64,000 nucleotides of DNA from Streptomyces klenkii (GCF_003626645.1 NZ_RBAM01000008.1:124001-188000); one strand, 5' to 3'; counted from the stretch's first letter, positions 9,110 to 17,740 are shown. Translations and numbers: made by a program. Notes: a model not told the origin generated them from the sequence alone.

Positions 9110-9463
9110 TCACACCCACATCACCGCGATGAAGATGTTCGCCGCGGTGAGCGCGCCCACGGCGCCGAAGACCGGGGCCGGGACCTTCTCGTCGTCGCGC
9201 TTGACGTAGACGAGGCCGAGGATCACCACCAGCAGCGCGAGCTTGGTGCCGAGCTTGACCATGTTGAGGGTGTCGTCCTGGGACTGGTGGAGGCCCGCCA
9301 GGGCCACGCCGGTGACCAGCATGGTCAGCGCGCCGTGCAGCATGGCGGGCACCATGCGCGCCTCGCCCTTGCCCATGGCCTTCATCTGGGTCATGAAGCC
9401 GCCGAGCAGCGCGCCGATGCCGACGATGTGCAGGCCGACGACGGCGTGAATGAGTACGTCCAT
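9110..9463 (-). CDS. Small integral membrane protein, four predicted helices
   Basis: A 117-residue protein starting MDVLIHAVVGLHIVGIG at ATG 9463. Hydrophobic segments at about residues 5-25, 40-60, 68-88 and 95-115 suggest four transmembrane helices with a short polar loop (QSQDDTLNMVK) between the second and third. No catalytic motif is visible. It sits just upstream of pcrA in the same direction, with 94 bp between, so it may share transcription with the helicase gene. A longer open frame from 9547 would add an Arg/Pro-rich leader with no ribosome site and is not favoured. Function unknown. Confidence 0.75.
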   Translation of the reverse strand: MDVLIHAVVGLHIVGIGALLGGFMTQMKAMGKGEARMVPAMLHGALTMLVTGVALAGLHQSQDDTLNMVKLGTKLALLVVILGLVYVKRDDEKVPAPVFGAVGALTAANIFIAVMWV

Positions 9464-9784
9464 GGGGCCAGACCCTAGCCGGGGCCATATCACCCACCGG
9501 CAGCCAGGTGGGGCGCAATCGCCACTTCGGTCACGCGCAGCCTCCATCCCTCCGCGGGGGCGGGGCCGACATGATCACCGCTCAGTGCGGCGCGATCGAT
9601 TTCATCCACTACCGGTCATCGGCGTTCTGGAGCGTGACCTTGCGGAATAGCGTCCTGGCGCAGACGGCGGCGGCCCGCACGCTCCCCCCTCGTGGCGGGC
9701 CGCCGCCGTGCACCGTCCGGCGGCGGCCATCCGGTCCCGCGGGCGGAGCAGGAACAGCAGGTCTGGAAGGAAGTGACGGCCGGC
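9464..9784 (+). promoter_or_regulatory. Leader region of the NlpC/P60 gene with a 14-bp perfect hairpin
   Basis: A 321-bp divergent gap. A perfect 14-bp inverted repeat (9665-9678 with 9695-9708, 16-nt loop) lies about 77 bp before the chosen NlpC start, and TAGCGT at 9648-9653 is a possible -10 element 11 bp before the hairpin. The hairpin would thus sit near the 5' end of the transcript. I looked for the c-di-AMP (ydaO) riboswitch that precedes many Streptomyces cell-wall hydrolase genes and did not find its conserved core. Confidence 0.4.
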
Positions 9785-10840
9785 GTGGCAGCAGCGCACC
9801 GCAAGCCAAAGCAGCACCCGCTCACCAGCAGCACCGTACGGACCGCGGCCGGTCTCGCCCTCGCGGGCGCCGCCACCGCCACGCTCCTCGACGGCACCGC
9901 GCAGGCCGCTCCCCCGCCCTCCACGGCCCAGCTCAGAGCCCGGGTCGACCAGTACTACCGCGAGGCCGAGGAGGCCACCGAGCGCTACAACGGCGCCAAA
10001 GAGAAGGCCGACAAGGCCGAGGCCGACCTGGACGGGCTGCGCGATCAGGCCGCCCGCAGGACCGAGCGGCTCAACGCCGCCCGCAACGCCCTGGGCTCCT
10101 ACGCCACCGCCCAGTACCGCGAGGGCGGCATGCCGGCGAGCGTGCAGCTGATCCTGTCCTCCTCCCCCGGGCAGTACCTGGAGCGGGCCTCGCTGGCCCA
10201 CCAGGCGGGCAGCAGGCAGGCCGTCGCCGTCAAGCGGTACGAGCGGGAGGTGCGGGAGGTGCAGCAGGTCCGTACGGCCGCCGACGCCCGCCTCGCGGAG
10301 CTCAAGCACGAGCAGGCCGGCCTCGCCCGCCACAAGCACGCCGTCGAGGGCAAGCTCGCGCAGGCGCGGCGCGTGCTGGCGGAGCTGCCGGAGGAGGAAC
10401 GGGCCGCCGTGGAGCGCGGGGACGCCGCGGGGCCCGCCACCGCCGCCCGCGCCGACCGTTCGGAGCTCCGGGACGGCTTCCAGGCCCCCACGGAGCGGGC
10501 CGCGCGGGCGGTGGCGTTCGCGTACGCCGCGCTCGGCAGGCCCTACGTGTGGGGGGCGACCGGCCCCGCCGCCTTCGACTGCTCGGGCCTGACCCAGGCC
10601 GCCTGGCAGGCGGCCGGCGTCTCCCTGCCGCGCACCACGTACACCCAGATCAACGCGGGCCGGCGGGTCTCCCGGAGCGCGCTCGCCCCCGGTGACCTGG
10701 TGTTCTTCTACTCCGGCATCAGCCACGTCGGGCTCTACGTCGGCGGCGGGAAGATGATCCACGCCCCGCACCCGGGCGCGCCGGTACGGGTCGCGCCGGT
10801 CGATGAAATGCCGTTCGCCGGGGCCGCCCGGCCTGTGTGA
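9785..10840 (+). CDS. Secreted NlpC/P60 peptidoglycan hydrolase
   Basis: A protein of about 351 residues with a basic N terminus (AAAHRKPKQ), a hydrophobic signal segment and a likely cleavage site at AQA|AP. A long coiled-coil region (roughly residues 35-200, rich in Ala, Glu, Arg) is followed by an NlpC/P60 domain with catalytic Cys in FDCSGLTQAAW, His in SHVGLYVG, and a third polar residue near HAPHPGAPV. This architecture is that of Streptomyces RipA-like D,L-endopeptidases. The start is ambiguous: GTG 9785 resembles the usual N terminus of the family, while GTG 9773 is closer to the GGAAGGAA ribosome site. Its leader carries a strong hairpin. Confidence 0.85.
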   Translation: MAAAHRKPKQHPLTSSTVRTAAGLALAGAATATLLDGTAQAAPPPSTAQLRARVDQYYREAEEATERYNGAKEKADKAEADLDGLRDQAARRTERLNAARNALGSYATAQYREGGMPASVQLILSSSPGQYLERASLAHQAGSRQAVAVKRYEREVREVQQVRTAADARLAELKHEQAGLARHKHAVEGKLAQARRVLAELPEEERAAVERGDAAGPATAARADRSELRDGFQAPTERAARAVAFAYAALGRPYVWGATGPAAFDCSGLTQAAWQAAGVSLPRTTYTQINAGRRVSRSALAPGDLVFFYSGISHVGLYVGGGKMIHAPHPGAPVRVAPVDEMPFAGAARPV

Positions 10841-10875
10841 CCGGCCTGTGTGATCAGCCCCGTCACGGGCCGGGG

Positions 10876-11991
10876 CTACGGCTTGATCTGGTGTGACAGC
10901 CACTTGAAGACGTCGGGTACCTGCCGCTTCCACACGGCCGTGCCGTGGCCGCCCGCGCCCGCGGGGACCTTCGTCACCTGCACGGTCGTCGGCGGCTTGG
11001 CCGCCTGCTTGAGCGCCATGCCGCCCTGGTAGCCGTCGGCCTCCGCGCCGGAGACGAACAGCGCCACGTGCGGCGGCGTCTTGGCGCTCTCCAGCATCTT
11101 CAGCGGGTTGTTCTCGGTGCGCAGCTCGGGCGACTTCGCCGTCAGCGAGGAGGGCTCGCCGATGGGGTCGTTGTAGCCGGAGAGGCTCACGCCCGCGCGG
11201 TAGCGGTCGGGGTGGGCGACGGCCAGCTTGGTGGCGCAGTGCGCGCCCGCCGAGTAGCCCGCGACGGCCCAGCCGTCGGGCTTCTCCTGCGCGCGGAAGG
11301 TGTCCGTGACCATCTTGCGGACGTCGACGCTCAGCCAGGTGTCGGCGTTGACCTTGCCGGGGATGTTGGCACAGCCGGTGTCGGTGTCGCCGAGCAGGGT
11401 GGTGCGGGGCGCGACGATGATGAAGGGCTCGACCTCGCCCTTCTTCATCATCGGCGCCAGCTGGGTGTTGACCTCCAGCGTGCCGAACCAGGCCTTCGCC
11501 GAGCCCGGGAAGCCCGGGAGGACCTCGACCACGGGGAACTTCTTGTCCTTGTACGCGGGGTCGTCGTACTGCGGCGGCAGCCAGACGTACACCTCGCCCT
11601 CGACGCCCGATATGCGGCCCTTGAGCTGGGTCTCCTGCACCCCGGGGCCCATCCGCTTGTCGGAGGCGGGCTTGAACTCCTGCGGGTGCTTGGGCGCCTC
11701 CTCGACGTTCTTGCCGCCGGTGCCGTCGGGGCCGAGGTCGGCCGCGGCCCGGACGTGGTCGCCGGTGCCGAGGAGGTCGTCCCAGTTGTCGAAGAGGCCG
11801 TTGGCGTTGTTGACGATCACAAACACCATGGCGATGGCGGTGACCTGCGCGAACAGCAGCATGAGCAGCCGCGCCGCCTGCCGTACGAGCTTGGGGCCGC
11901 CGATCCTGCCCCACAGCGCCAGGGGCAGCACGAGGGCCACCACGACCAGCGCGACCGTGGTGAGGAGGAAGGGCGTCCCCGTCAGGCTCAT
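10876..11991 (-). CDS. Membrane-anchored alpha/beta hydrolase, esterase/antigen-85-like
   Basis: A 371-residue protein starting MSLTGTPFLLTT. Two hydrophobic segments (about residues 5-30 and 40-62) anchor it, followed by a linker and an extracellular esterase domain. The nucleophile elbow is GYSAG in WAVAGYSAGAHCATK, preceded by VLPGFPGSA as oxyanion region. A late GGHGTAVWK segment supplies the probable catalytic His. The layout matches the esterase D/mycolyltransferase-like proteins that Streptomyces encode without making mycolic acids; real substrates are unknown. Upstream of ATG 11991 there is only a weak GAGAG ribosome site. It is convergent with the NlpC gene, 35 bp away. Confidence 0.75.
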   Translation of the reverse strand: MSLTGTPFLLTTVALVVVALVLPLALWGRIGGPKLVRQAARLLMLLFAQVTAIAMVFVIVNNANGLFDNWDDLLGTGDHVRAAADLGPDGTGGKNVEEAPKHPQEFKPASDKRMGPGVQETQLKGRISGVEGEVYVWLPPQYDDPAYKDKKFPVVEVLPGFPGSAKAWFGTLEVNTQLAPMMKKGEVEPFIIVAPRTTLLGDTDTGCANIPGKVNADTWLSVDVRKMVTDTFRAQEKPDGWAVAGYSAGAHCATKLAVAHPDRYRAGVSLSGYNDPIGEPSSLTAKSPELRTENNPLKMLESAKTPPHVALFVSGAEADGYQGGMALKQAAKPPTTVQVTKVPAGAGGHGTAVWKRQVPDVFKWLSHQIKP

Positions 11992-12170
11992 CGGGCTCTC
12001 GTTTCGGATCTCGGGCCCCGCGCGGGGCCGGGGCCCTGCGTGCGTGAGAGCCTCTCGTCCGTTCAAGAGGGCCGGTGGGCCGGGGAGGTTCCTCGCCCTC
12101 CCCCGTACGGCGCACACTTATCCGAATTCGGGCCCGGCCGCCGGGGACAATCCGGAAGCCGGGGTTCAGA

Positions 12171-12210
12171 CCGGGCCGGGTGCCCGGGACGCACCCGGGG
12201 TACGGCCCGG
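12171..12210 (-). terminator. Hairpin downstream of the NarL regulator
   Basis: CCGGGCCG (12171-12178) pairs with CGGCCCGG (12203-12210), and the inner CCCGGG (12183-12188) pairs with CCCGGG (12194-12199) across a 5-nt loop, with a small internal bulge. It lies just after the regulator stop at 12219 on the minus strand. No T-tract, as is usual in Streptomyces. Confidence 0.5.
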
Positions 12211-12218
12211 CCCGGGGC

Positions 12219-12902
12219 TCAGACCAGGCGGCGGGCGGTCGCCCAGCGGGTGAGCTCGTGGCGGTTGGAGAGCTGGAGCTTGCGCAGCACCGCCGAGACG
12301 TGCGACTCGACGGTCTTCACCGAGATGAAGAGCTGCTTGGCGATCTCCTTGTACGCGTAGCCGCGGGCGATCAGGCGCAGCACCTCGCGCTCGCGCTGGG
12401 TGAGCCGGTCGAGGTCCTCGTCGACGGGCGGGGCGTCGGTGGAGGCGAAGGCGTCGAGGACGAAGCCGGCCAGCCGCGGGGAGAAGACGGCGTCGCCGTC
12501 CTTGACCCGGAAGACGGCGTCGACGAGATCCGTGCCGGTGATGGTCTTGGTGACGTAGCCGCGGGCACCGCCGCGGATGACGCCGATGACGTCCTCGGCG
12601 GCGTCCGAGACGGACAGCGCGAGGAAGCGCACCGGGCGCTCGGCGTCGGCCATCAGGGAGGCGCAGCGGCGCAGCACCTCGACCCCGCCGCCGCCGGGCA
12701 GGTGGACGTCGAGCAGGACGACCTCGGGGCGGGTGGCGGTGATGACGGTGACCGCCTGGTCGACGTCGGCGGCCTCGCCGACGACCTCGACGCCCGTCCG
12801 GTCGGTGGCCCCGATCTCGGCCTGCACGCCCGTACGGAACATGCGGTGGTCGTCCACCAGCACGACCCGTGCGTGGCGCTGCACCGTCTCTTCGGTCGTC
12901 AT
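12219..12902 (-). CDS. NarL/FixJ-family response regulator
   Basis: A 227-residue protein with an N-terminal receiver domain: acidic pair VDDHRMFR near residues 16-22, phospho-acceptor Asp in VVLLDVHLPGGG, conserved Ser in FLALSVSD, and Lys in GYVTKTITG. The C-terminal LuxR-type HTH includes LTQREREVLRLIARGYAYKE and ISVKTVESHVS. Its ATG overlaps the TGA of the histidine kinase gene upstream (ATGA at 12899-12902), so the pair is translationally coupled. It probably controls the neighbouring envelope genes, including the divergent PspC/LiaF-like gene, but no target site was identified. Confidence 0.9.
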   Translation of the reverse strand: MTTEETVQRHARVVLVDDHRMFRTGVQAEIGATDRTGVEVVGEAADVDQAVTVITATRPEVVLLDVHLPGGGGVEVLRRCASLMADAERPVRFLALSVSDAAEDVIGVIRGGARGYVTKTITGTDLVDAVFRVKDGDAVFSPRLAGFVLDAFASTDAPPVDEDLDRLTQREREVLRLIARGYAYKEIAKQLFISVKTVESHVSAVLRKLQLSNRHELTRWATARRLV

Positions 12903-14179
12903 GACGCGTTCTCCGCCCTCTCCATTTCCAGCTCCACTTCGGTTCCCCCACCGGGCACGGACCGCAGCCGGGCCGTGCCGCCGTTGCGCTGCATCCGGCC
13001 GATGATGGACTCGCGGACGCCCATGCGGTCGTCCGGCACCGCGTCCAGGTCGAAGCCGGGACCGCGGTCGCGCACGGAGAGGAAGACCGTACGCTCCTCG
13101 ACCTCGGCGTACACCTGGACGGCGCCGCCCTCGCCACCGTACTTGGCGGCGTTGACCATGGCCTCACGGGCGGCTTGCAGCTGGGCGGCGAGGCGCTCGT
13201 CGAGCGGGCAGTCGCCGACGACGACCACCTCTATGGGCACGCCGTGGTAGTCCTCGACCTCGGCGGCGGTGGCCTTGACGGCCTCGGCCAGGGTGTCGGG
13301 CTGCTCGGCCTCGTCCTTCCCGCGGCCCTCCGGGCGGTAGAGCCAGGCGCGCAGCTCGCGCTCCTGGGCACGGGCCAGGCGGGCCACCTCGCGGGGGTCC
13401 TCGGCGTTGCGCTGGATCAGGGTGAGGGTGTGCAGGACGGAGTCGTGGACGTGGGCCGCGACCTCGGCGCGCTCCTGGGCGCGGATGCGCATCGTGCGCT
13501 CGGCGGACAGGTCCTGGGTCATGCGGACGAGGGAGGGGCCCGCCAGCAGCGCTATGCCGACCAGCACGGCCAGGGAGGCCTGGAGGACCGTGCCGAGGTG
13601 CTCGGCGGAGCCCTGGAGGACGACGATGCCCGTGACGCCGGCGGCGGCGAGGGCGACGCCGGCCGCGACGCGCGCGAGCGGCAGGACCCGCTTGCTGCGG
13701 CCGACCTGCATCCAGTGCGCCCGGCGGGCGTTGTCGGCCTGGCGCCAGACGAGGGCGACGCCGGCGCCGACCAGCACCAGCGGCCAGATGTAGGCGTTGG
13801 CGCGGCCGAGGTGGAGGTTGTCCACGAAGATCGCGGCGCCGATGACCAGGGCGGCGAGGGCGACGACCTGCCCGCGGTCCGGCTTGCGGGCCAGGAGGCG
13901 CCGGCGGCCGTCGGGGGCCGTCTCGGCGGGCAGCGGGCGCGGAGCCTCGACGCCGCCCACGCCGAGCGGCACCACGAACCAGAACACCGCGTAGAGCACG
14001 GCGCCCATGCCCTGGGCCAGCAGCAGCGCGACGAAGACCAGGCGCACCCAGGACACCGGCAGGCCCAGATGACCGGCGAGACCGCGCGCGACACCGCCGA
14101 ACATGCGGCCCTCGGCGCTGCGGTAGAGCTTGCGCAGCGGCGGGGCGTCGGGGTGCTGCGGACGGGACGGCGCGGTCAT
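12899..14179 (-). CDS. Sensor histidine kinase with N-terminal PspC domain
   Basis: A 426-residue protein starting MTAPSRPQHPD. Residues about 15-80 form a PspC domain (LYRSAEGRMFGGVARGLAGHLG, then a hydrophobic helix). Several more membrane helices follow, two in the stretch GQVVALAALVIG and NAYIWPLVLVGAG. The cytoplasmic kinase part has the HisKA_3-type motif VAAHVHDSVLHTL (His is the phospho-acceptor), an N-box in AREAMVNAAKYGG, and G-boxes DRGPGFD and MGVRESIIGRM. The PspC sensor suggests envelope or membrane-stress input. It is coupled to the NarL-type regulator through a 4-bp overlap. An in-frame upstream ATG at 14215 only adds an unsupported Arg/Pro leader. Confidence 0.9.
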   Translation of the reverse strand: MTAPSRPQHPDAPPLRKLYRSAEGRMFGGVARGLAGHLGLPVSWVRLVFVALLLAQGMGAVLYAVFWFVVPLGVGGVEAPRPLPAETAPDGRRRLLARKPDRGQVVALAALVIGAAIFVDNLHLGRANAYIWPLVLVGAGVALVWRQADNARRAHWMQVGRSKRVLPLARVAAGVALAAAGVTGIVVLQGSAEHLGTVLQASLAVLVGIALLAGPSLVRMTQDLSAERTMRIRAQERAEVAAHVHDSVLHTLTLIQRNAEDPREVARLARAQERELRAWLYRPEGRGKDEAEQPDTLAEAVKATAAEVEDYHGVPIEVVVVGDCPLDERLAAQLQAAREAMVNAAKYGGEGGAVQVYAEVEERTVFLSVRDRGPGFDLDAVPDDRMGVRESIIGRMQRNGGTARLRSVPGGGTEVELEMERAENAS

Positions 14180-14239
14180 GTACTGATCGTCACATGCCCG
14201 CGGGGGCCGGGGCATCAGGGTTCGCCCCTGACGGGTCCC

Positions 14240-16018
14240 CTAGTGGGCGGTGGTCCGGAAGCCGTCGCGGACCGCGTCGAAGACGGGGCTGTGCTTGTCC
14301 CACTCGGCCGAGGGCGCCGAGAGGTAGATCGCGTACTCCTTCTCGCCCGGCCGGCCGAACCCGAGGTCGGCGGCCCGGTACTCGCGCGCCCGGCCCTTCC
14401 AGGAGAACTCCCAGATCGCCGCGGGCATCCCGCGGTACTCCGTGCTCTGCATGCGCCGCTGGTGGTAGCCGGGCAGCTTGCCCTCCTTGACGGACTTGGC
14501 CTCGTCGTCCTTCCAGCGCTGGAGGGGGTCGTTGCTCGCGAGGTCGAGGACGGAGACCCGCAGGCCCACCAGTCCGCTCGGGTCGAGGTAAAGGATCTCG
14601 TCGCTGTCCTTGAGGTTCCCGCGCTTCCAGCCGTCCGGCACGGGGAAGGCGATGCCGGCCTCCTTCTCCGTCACCAGGTGGTAGCCGGGCGGCGGCGGCT
14701 TCGGGGCCGTGCTCGGACCGGCCTTCTCGCTCGGGCGGGTGGAGGAGGCGTCGTGGCTGGGTGCGGCCTGGGTGGAGCTGTCGTCGTCCGCCTGTCCCTG
14801 GGTCAGGAAGAACGCGCCGGCCGCGACGCCCGCAACGGTGACGAGGGCCAGGGCGCTCCACAGGACGGGGCGGCGGCTGCGGCTTGCGGCCTTGGCGGGG
14901 GCGGCAGGGGCCGGGGGCGCGGGGGCGCGTACCGCGGCCTTCGTCGGCGCCGTCATCTCGGTGGAAGCAGCAGGAGCAGCAGGAGCGGCGGGCGCGGCAG
15001 GAGCCACGGGAGCGGCGGGCGCGGCGGCAGCGGTGGGGGCTGTACGGGCTGTGCGGGCCGTGGCGGCGGTCGCCGTCGCGGTGCCGCGGTCCGGCCGGTC
15101 GTCCCAGGGCGCGGCGCCGGGGGCGGCGGACCGCGTCGCGGCGGCGGATATGTGCGCCGTGTCCGCCTCGGCCGCGGGCTCGCGCAGGATCTGCTCGGCC
15201 AGGTCGGCCGGGGGCCGCACGGCCGGGTCCTTGGCGAGCAGGGTCTCGATGAGCCGGGTGAGCTCGCCCGCGTTGCGCGGCGGCTCCAGGGGGTCCATGG
15301 CGATCGCGTACGCCGTCTCGACGGCGGTGTCCTTGCGGAACGGCGGGCGGCCCTCCAGGGCCTGGTACAGCGTCGCGCCGAGCGCCCACAGGTCGGAGGC
15401 GGGCCCGGGCTTGGCGCCCTTGACGCGCTCGGGCGCGATGTAGTCGATCGAGCCGACCATCTCGCCGGTCTTGGTGAGCGTGGAGGTGCCGGTGGACTGG
15501 GCGATGCCGAAGTCGGTGAGGACGACCCGGCCGTCGTCGCCGAGCAGCACGTTGCCGGGCTTCACGTCGCGGTGGAGCACCCCGGCCGCGTGGGCCGCGC
15601 GGAGCGCCGCGATCATGCCGCGGCCGATGCGGGCGGCTTCCTCCGGGGTGATGGTGCCGTGCTTGAGGACGTCGCCGAGCGTCCTGGAGGGCACGTACTC
15701 CATGACGATGCACGGCAGGCCCTGGTCGTCGACGACGTCGTGCACGACGACCACATTGGGGTGGGTGATCCGGGCGGCGCTGCGGGCCTCGCGGCGGGTG
15801 CGCTCGTAGAGGGTGGCGAGCTCGTCGTCGTCCAGGTACGGCGAGACGTGCAGCTGCTTGAGCGCGACCTGGCGGTCGAGCAGCTCGTCCTGGGCACGCC
15901 AGACCGTGCCCATGCCGCCGCGGCCTATCCGGTCGGCGAGGCGGTACCGCCCGGCGACCAGCCGGCCCTGGTCCGGCCATGGGCCGGACGCCGCCTGCCC
16001 GGGCACTGACCCATCCAC
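14240..16018 (-). CDS. Receptor-type Ser/Thr protein kinase (PknB-like, no PASTA)
   Basis: A 592-residue protein; GTG 16018 is chosen because GGAGGAG lies six bases upstream. The kinase domain (about 20-285) has the glycine loop GRGGMGTVW, VALKQL lysine, catalytic HRDVKPGNVLL, DFG in LTDFGIAQ and APERVKG. An Ala/Pro/Thr-rich linker of about 90 residues leads to one transmembrane helix (LWSALALVTVAGVAAGAFF). The outer domain of about 150 residues begins GYHLVTEKEAGIAFPVPDGW and contains AAIWEFSW, and it resembles the outer domain of the kinase at 30696-32273. It lies between a PspC kinase pair and a divergent PspC/LiaF-like gene, suggesting shared envelope surveillance. Confidence 0.92.
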   Translation of the reverse strand: MDGSVPGQAASGPWPDQGRLVAGRYRLADRIGRGGMGTVWRAQDELLDRQVALKQLHVSPYLDDDELATLYERTRREARSAARITHPNVVVVHDVVDDQGLPCIVMEYVPSRTLGDVLKHGTITPEEAARIGRGMIAALRAAHAAGVLHRDVKPGNVLLGDDGRVVLTDFGIAQSTGTSTLTKTGEMVGSIDYIAPERVKGAKPGPASDLWALGATLYQALEGRPPFRKDTAVETAYAIAMDPLEPPRNAGELTRLIETLLAKDPAVRPPADLAEQILREPAAEADTAHISAAATRSAAPGAAPWDDRPDRGTATATAATARTARTAPTAAAAPAAPVAPAAPAAPAAPAASTEMTAPTKAAVRAPAPPAPAAPAKAASRSRRPVLWSALALVTVAGVAAGAFFLTQGQADDDSSTQAAPSHDASSTRPSEKAGPSTAPKPPPPGYHLVTEKEAGIAFPVPDGWKRGNLKDSDEILYLDPSGLVGLRVSVLDLASNDPLQRWKDDEAKSVKEGKLPGYHQRRMQSTEYRGMPAAIWEFSWKGRAREYRAADLGFGRPGEKEYAIYLSAPSAEWDKHSPVFDAVRDGFRTTAH

Positions 16019-16142
16019 CCCGAACTCCTCCGGTTCCCCTGCTGTGCACTGTCGCGCCACGATATACGGCACCTTCTCAGGGGCGATCTCAGGGAACGGC
16101 CAGGGTTGCGGGGTGTGCCGCAAGCCCGTTCCGGTTGACACC

Positions 16143-17480
16143 ATGTTCTTTATGACCGACACACCCACCCCCCAGGACGCGCATCAGGCGGGTCCGGTTC
16201 ACGGTGATCCGCAGGACGCCCGGCCGCCGCTGCGGCGCAGCCGTGAGCAGAAGGTGGTCTCCGGCGTGTGCGGCGGGCTCGGCCGCTTCTTCGACGTCGA
16301 CCCCGTGATCTTCCGGGTGGTGCTCGGTGTGCTGGCGGTCTCCGGCGGCCTGGGCCTGATCCTCTACGGCTTCGCGTGGCTGCTGATCCCCCTGGAGGGC
16401 GAGGAGGAGAACGAGGCCCGGCGGATGCTCTCGGGCCGCGTCGAGGGCCCGGCTCTGACGGCGGTGCTGTGCGCGCTGGTGGGCTGCGGCCTGTTCCTGT
16501 CGATGCTCAACAACAGCGCGGTGATGTCCTTCGCGCTGATGCTGACGGCCGCGATGGCCGGCGCGTCCTACTGGTCGCACCACCGCCACGAGCCCGGCGG
16601 CGAGGCGGCCGTGTCCGCGGCGCAGAAGGTGCACAAGGCGCAGAAGACGGCGGCGCCCCCGCCCGAGACCAAGGCGCCGCCCGCGCCGGGCGGTCCCTCC
16701 TGGTGGCGCGACCCGATCATCAAGGACGGCACGACGGGCCCGATAGGCGCCGGCACCGGCTATCTGTGGGGCCCGGACGACGGCCCGCCGGCCGAGGCGG
16801 AGCGGGCCCCGTTCCGGCTCCGTCCCGCGCGCGCCTCCACCCCGCTCGGGGGCACGCCGCTCGGCGGCTGGACGTTCCTGGCCGCCGTCGTCGCCTGCGC
16901 GCTCGGCACCGGCCTCACCTGGCGCCACCATCCGCTCGGCACCTGCCTGGAGGTCGGCCTGGCCTGCGCCCTGGCCGTCTTCGGCCTCGGCATGACCGTC
17001 AGCTCCCGCTACGGCCGCACCGGCGGCGGCACGGTCGTCGCGGCCGTCCTCACCGCCCTCCTGCTGGCGGGCGCGGCGGGCCTGCCGAAGTCGGTCTCCA
17101 CCCGGTGGACGCACTCCACCTGGCGACCGGAGACCGTGGCCGCCGTCCGCGACGAGTACCGCGTGGGCAGCGGCGTGGGCGAGCTCGACCTCACCGGCCT
17201 GCCGTGGCAGCGGGGCGGCACGGTCACCACCCGCGCGGAGGTGGGCGCGGGACAGCTCAAGCTGATCGTCCCGGACGACGTCACGGCCCGGATCACCATG
17301 GACGTCGGCGTGGGCGACATCCGCCTCCCCGGCGAGGCGCGCGACGACGTCGACGTCCGCCCGGAGCAGAAGGAACGCGTGACGCTGGAGCCGCGGTCCG
17401 GGAAGCCCTCCCGCGGCACTCTTGAGATCCGGCTCAAGGTCGGCATCGGCCAGGTGGAGGTGGACCGTGCGTCGTCATGA
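16143..17480 (+). CDS. PspC-domain membrane protein with LiaF-like C-terminal domain
   Basis: A 445-residue protein. The N terminus has a soluble leader, then PspC (LRRSREQKVVSGVCGGLGRFF at about 30-50 and a membrane helix ending WLLIPLEG). About five further hydrophobic segments precede a C-terminal LiaF/DUF2154-type beta domain with the repeated GxGxL/I pattern (GVGELDLTG, VGAGQLKLI, VGVGDIRLP, VGIGQVEV). In Bacillus, LiaF restrains the LiaS kinase; here the likely partner is the PspC kinase on the opposite strand. Starts at 16143 or 16152 are both ATG. It is divergent from the receptor kinase and is coupled to a small downstream membrane gene. Confidence 0.85.
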   Translation: MFFMTDTPTPQDAHQAGPVHGDPQDARPPLRRSREQKVVSGVCGGLGRFFDVDPVIFRVVLGVLAVSGGLGLILYGFAWLLIPLEGEEENEARRMLSGRVEGPALTAVLCALVGCGLFLSMLNNSAVMSFALMLTAAMAGASYWSHHRHEPGGEAAVSAAQKVHKAQKTAAPPPETKAPPAPGGPSWWRDPIIKDGTTGPIGAGTGYLWGPDDGPPAEAERAPFRLRPARASTPLGGTPLGGWTFLAAVVACALGTGLTWRHHPLGTCLEVGLACALAVFGLGMTVSSRYGRTGGGTVVAAVLTALLLAGAAGLPKSVSTRWTHSTWRPETVAAVRDEYRVGSGVGELDLTGLPWQRGGTVTTRAEVGAGQLKLIVPDDVTARITMDVGVGDIRLPGEARDDVDVRPEQKERVTLEPRSGKPSRGTLEIRLKVGIGQVEVDRASS

Positions 17481-17661
17481 CTTCGAGCCGGGGAAGCTGG
17501 TGATCGGGCTCGTCCTGCTGGTGTGCGCGGGCGCGTACCTGGGAGCGGCCCACGGAGATCTGCACTTCCCTTCGTACGCGCTGCTGCCCGTGCTGGTGGC
17601 GGGGTTCTGCCTCGCGGGCGTGGTGTCGTTCGTGGCCTTCGCGGTACGGCGCCGGCGCTAG
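17467..17661 (+). CDS. Small two-helix membrane protein coupled to the PspC/LiaF-like gene
   Basis: A 64-residue protein starting at GTG 17467 (VRRHDFEPGKLVIG), inside the end of the PspC gene; the two frames overlap by 14 bp. GGAGG at 17456-17460 gives a 6-nt spacing. Two hydrophobic stretches (LVIGLVLLVCAGAYLGAA and ALLPVLVAGFCLAGVVSFVAF) predict two membrane helices; the C terminus is VRRRR. Overlap and spacing indicate translational coupling with the upstream gene, so it is probably an accessory of that membrane complex. No known domain recognised. Confidence 0.75.
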   Translation: MRRHDFEPGKLVIGLVLLVCAGAYLGAAHGDLHFPSYALLPVLVAGFCLAGVVSFVAFAVRRRR

Positions 17662-17662
17662 C

Positions 17663-17740
17663 GTCCGCGGCGGGTAGCGCCCGCCGCCGGTAGCGTCCAC
17701 GGCGGGTGGCGTCCGCCGCCGGCAGCCTCCGCGGCGGGCC
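17663..17740. repeat. 16-bp tandem repeat, about 4.9 copies
   Basis: Units at 17663, 17679, 17695, 17711 and 17727 (last one 14 bp) follow the pattern GTCCGCGGCGGGTAGC, alternating between CGCGGCGGG and CGCCGCCGG cores. The array exactly fills the gap between the convergent small membrane gene and doxX, ending on the doxX stop codon. Because the cores are mutually complementary, neighbouring units can form hairpins, so the array could act as a bidirectional terminator. Confidence 0.75.

Noticed and set aside
6340..9132. Large open frames antisense to pcrA
   Set aside because: They mirror a well-supported helicase gene; long antisense frames are expected at this GC content.
9464..9784. ydaO (c-di-AMP) riboswitch
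   Set aside because: The conserved core sequences could not be found by eye; only a long hairpin is present.
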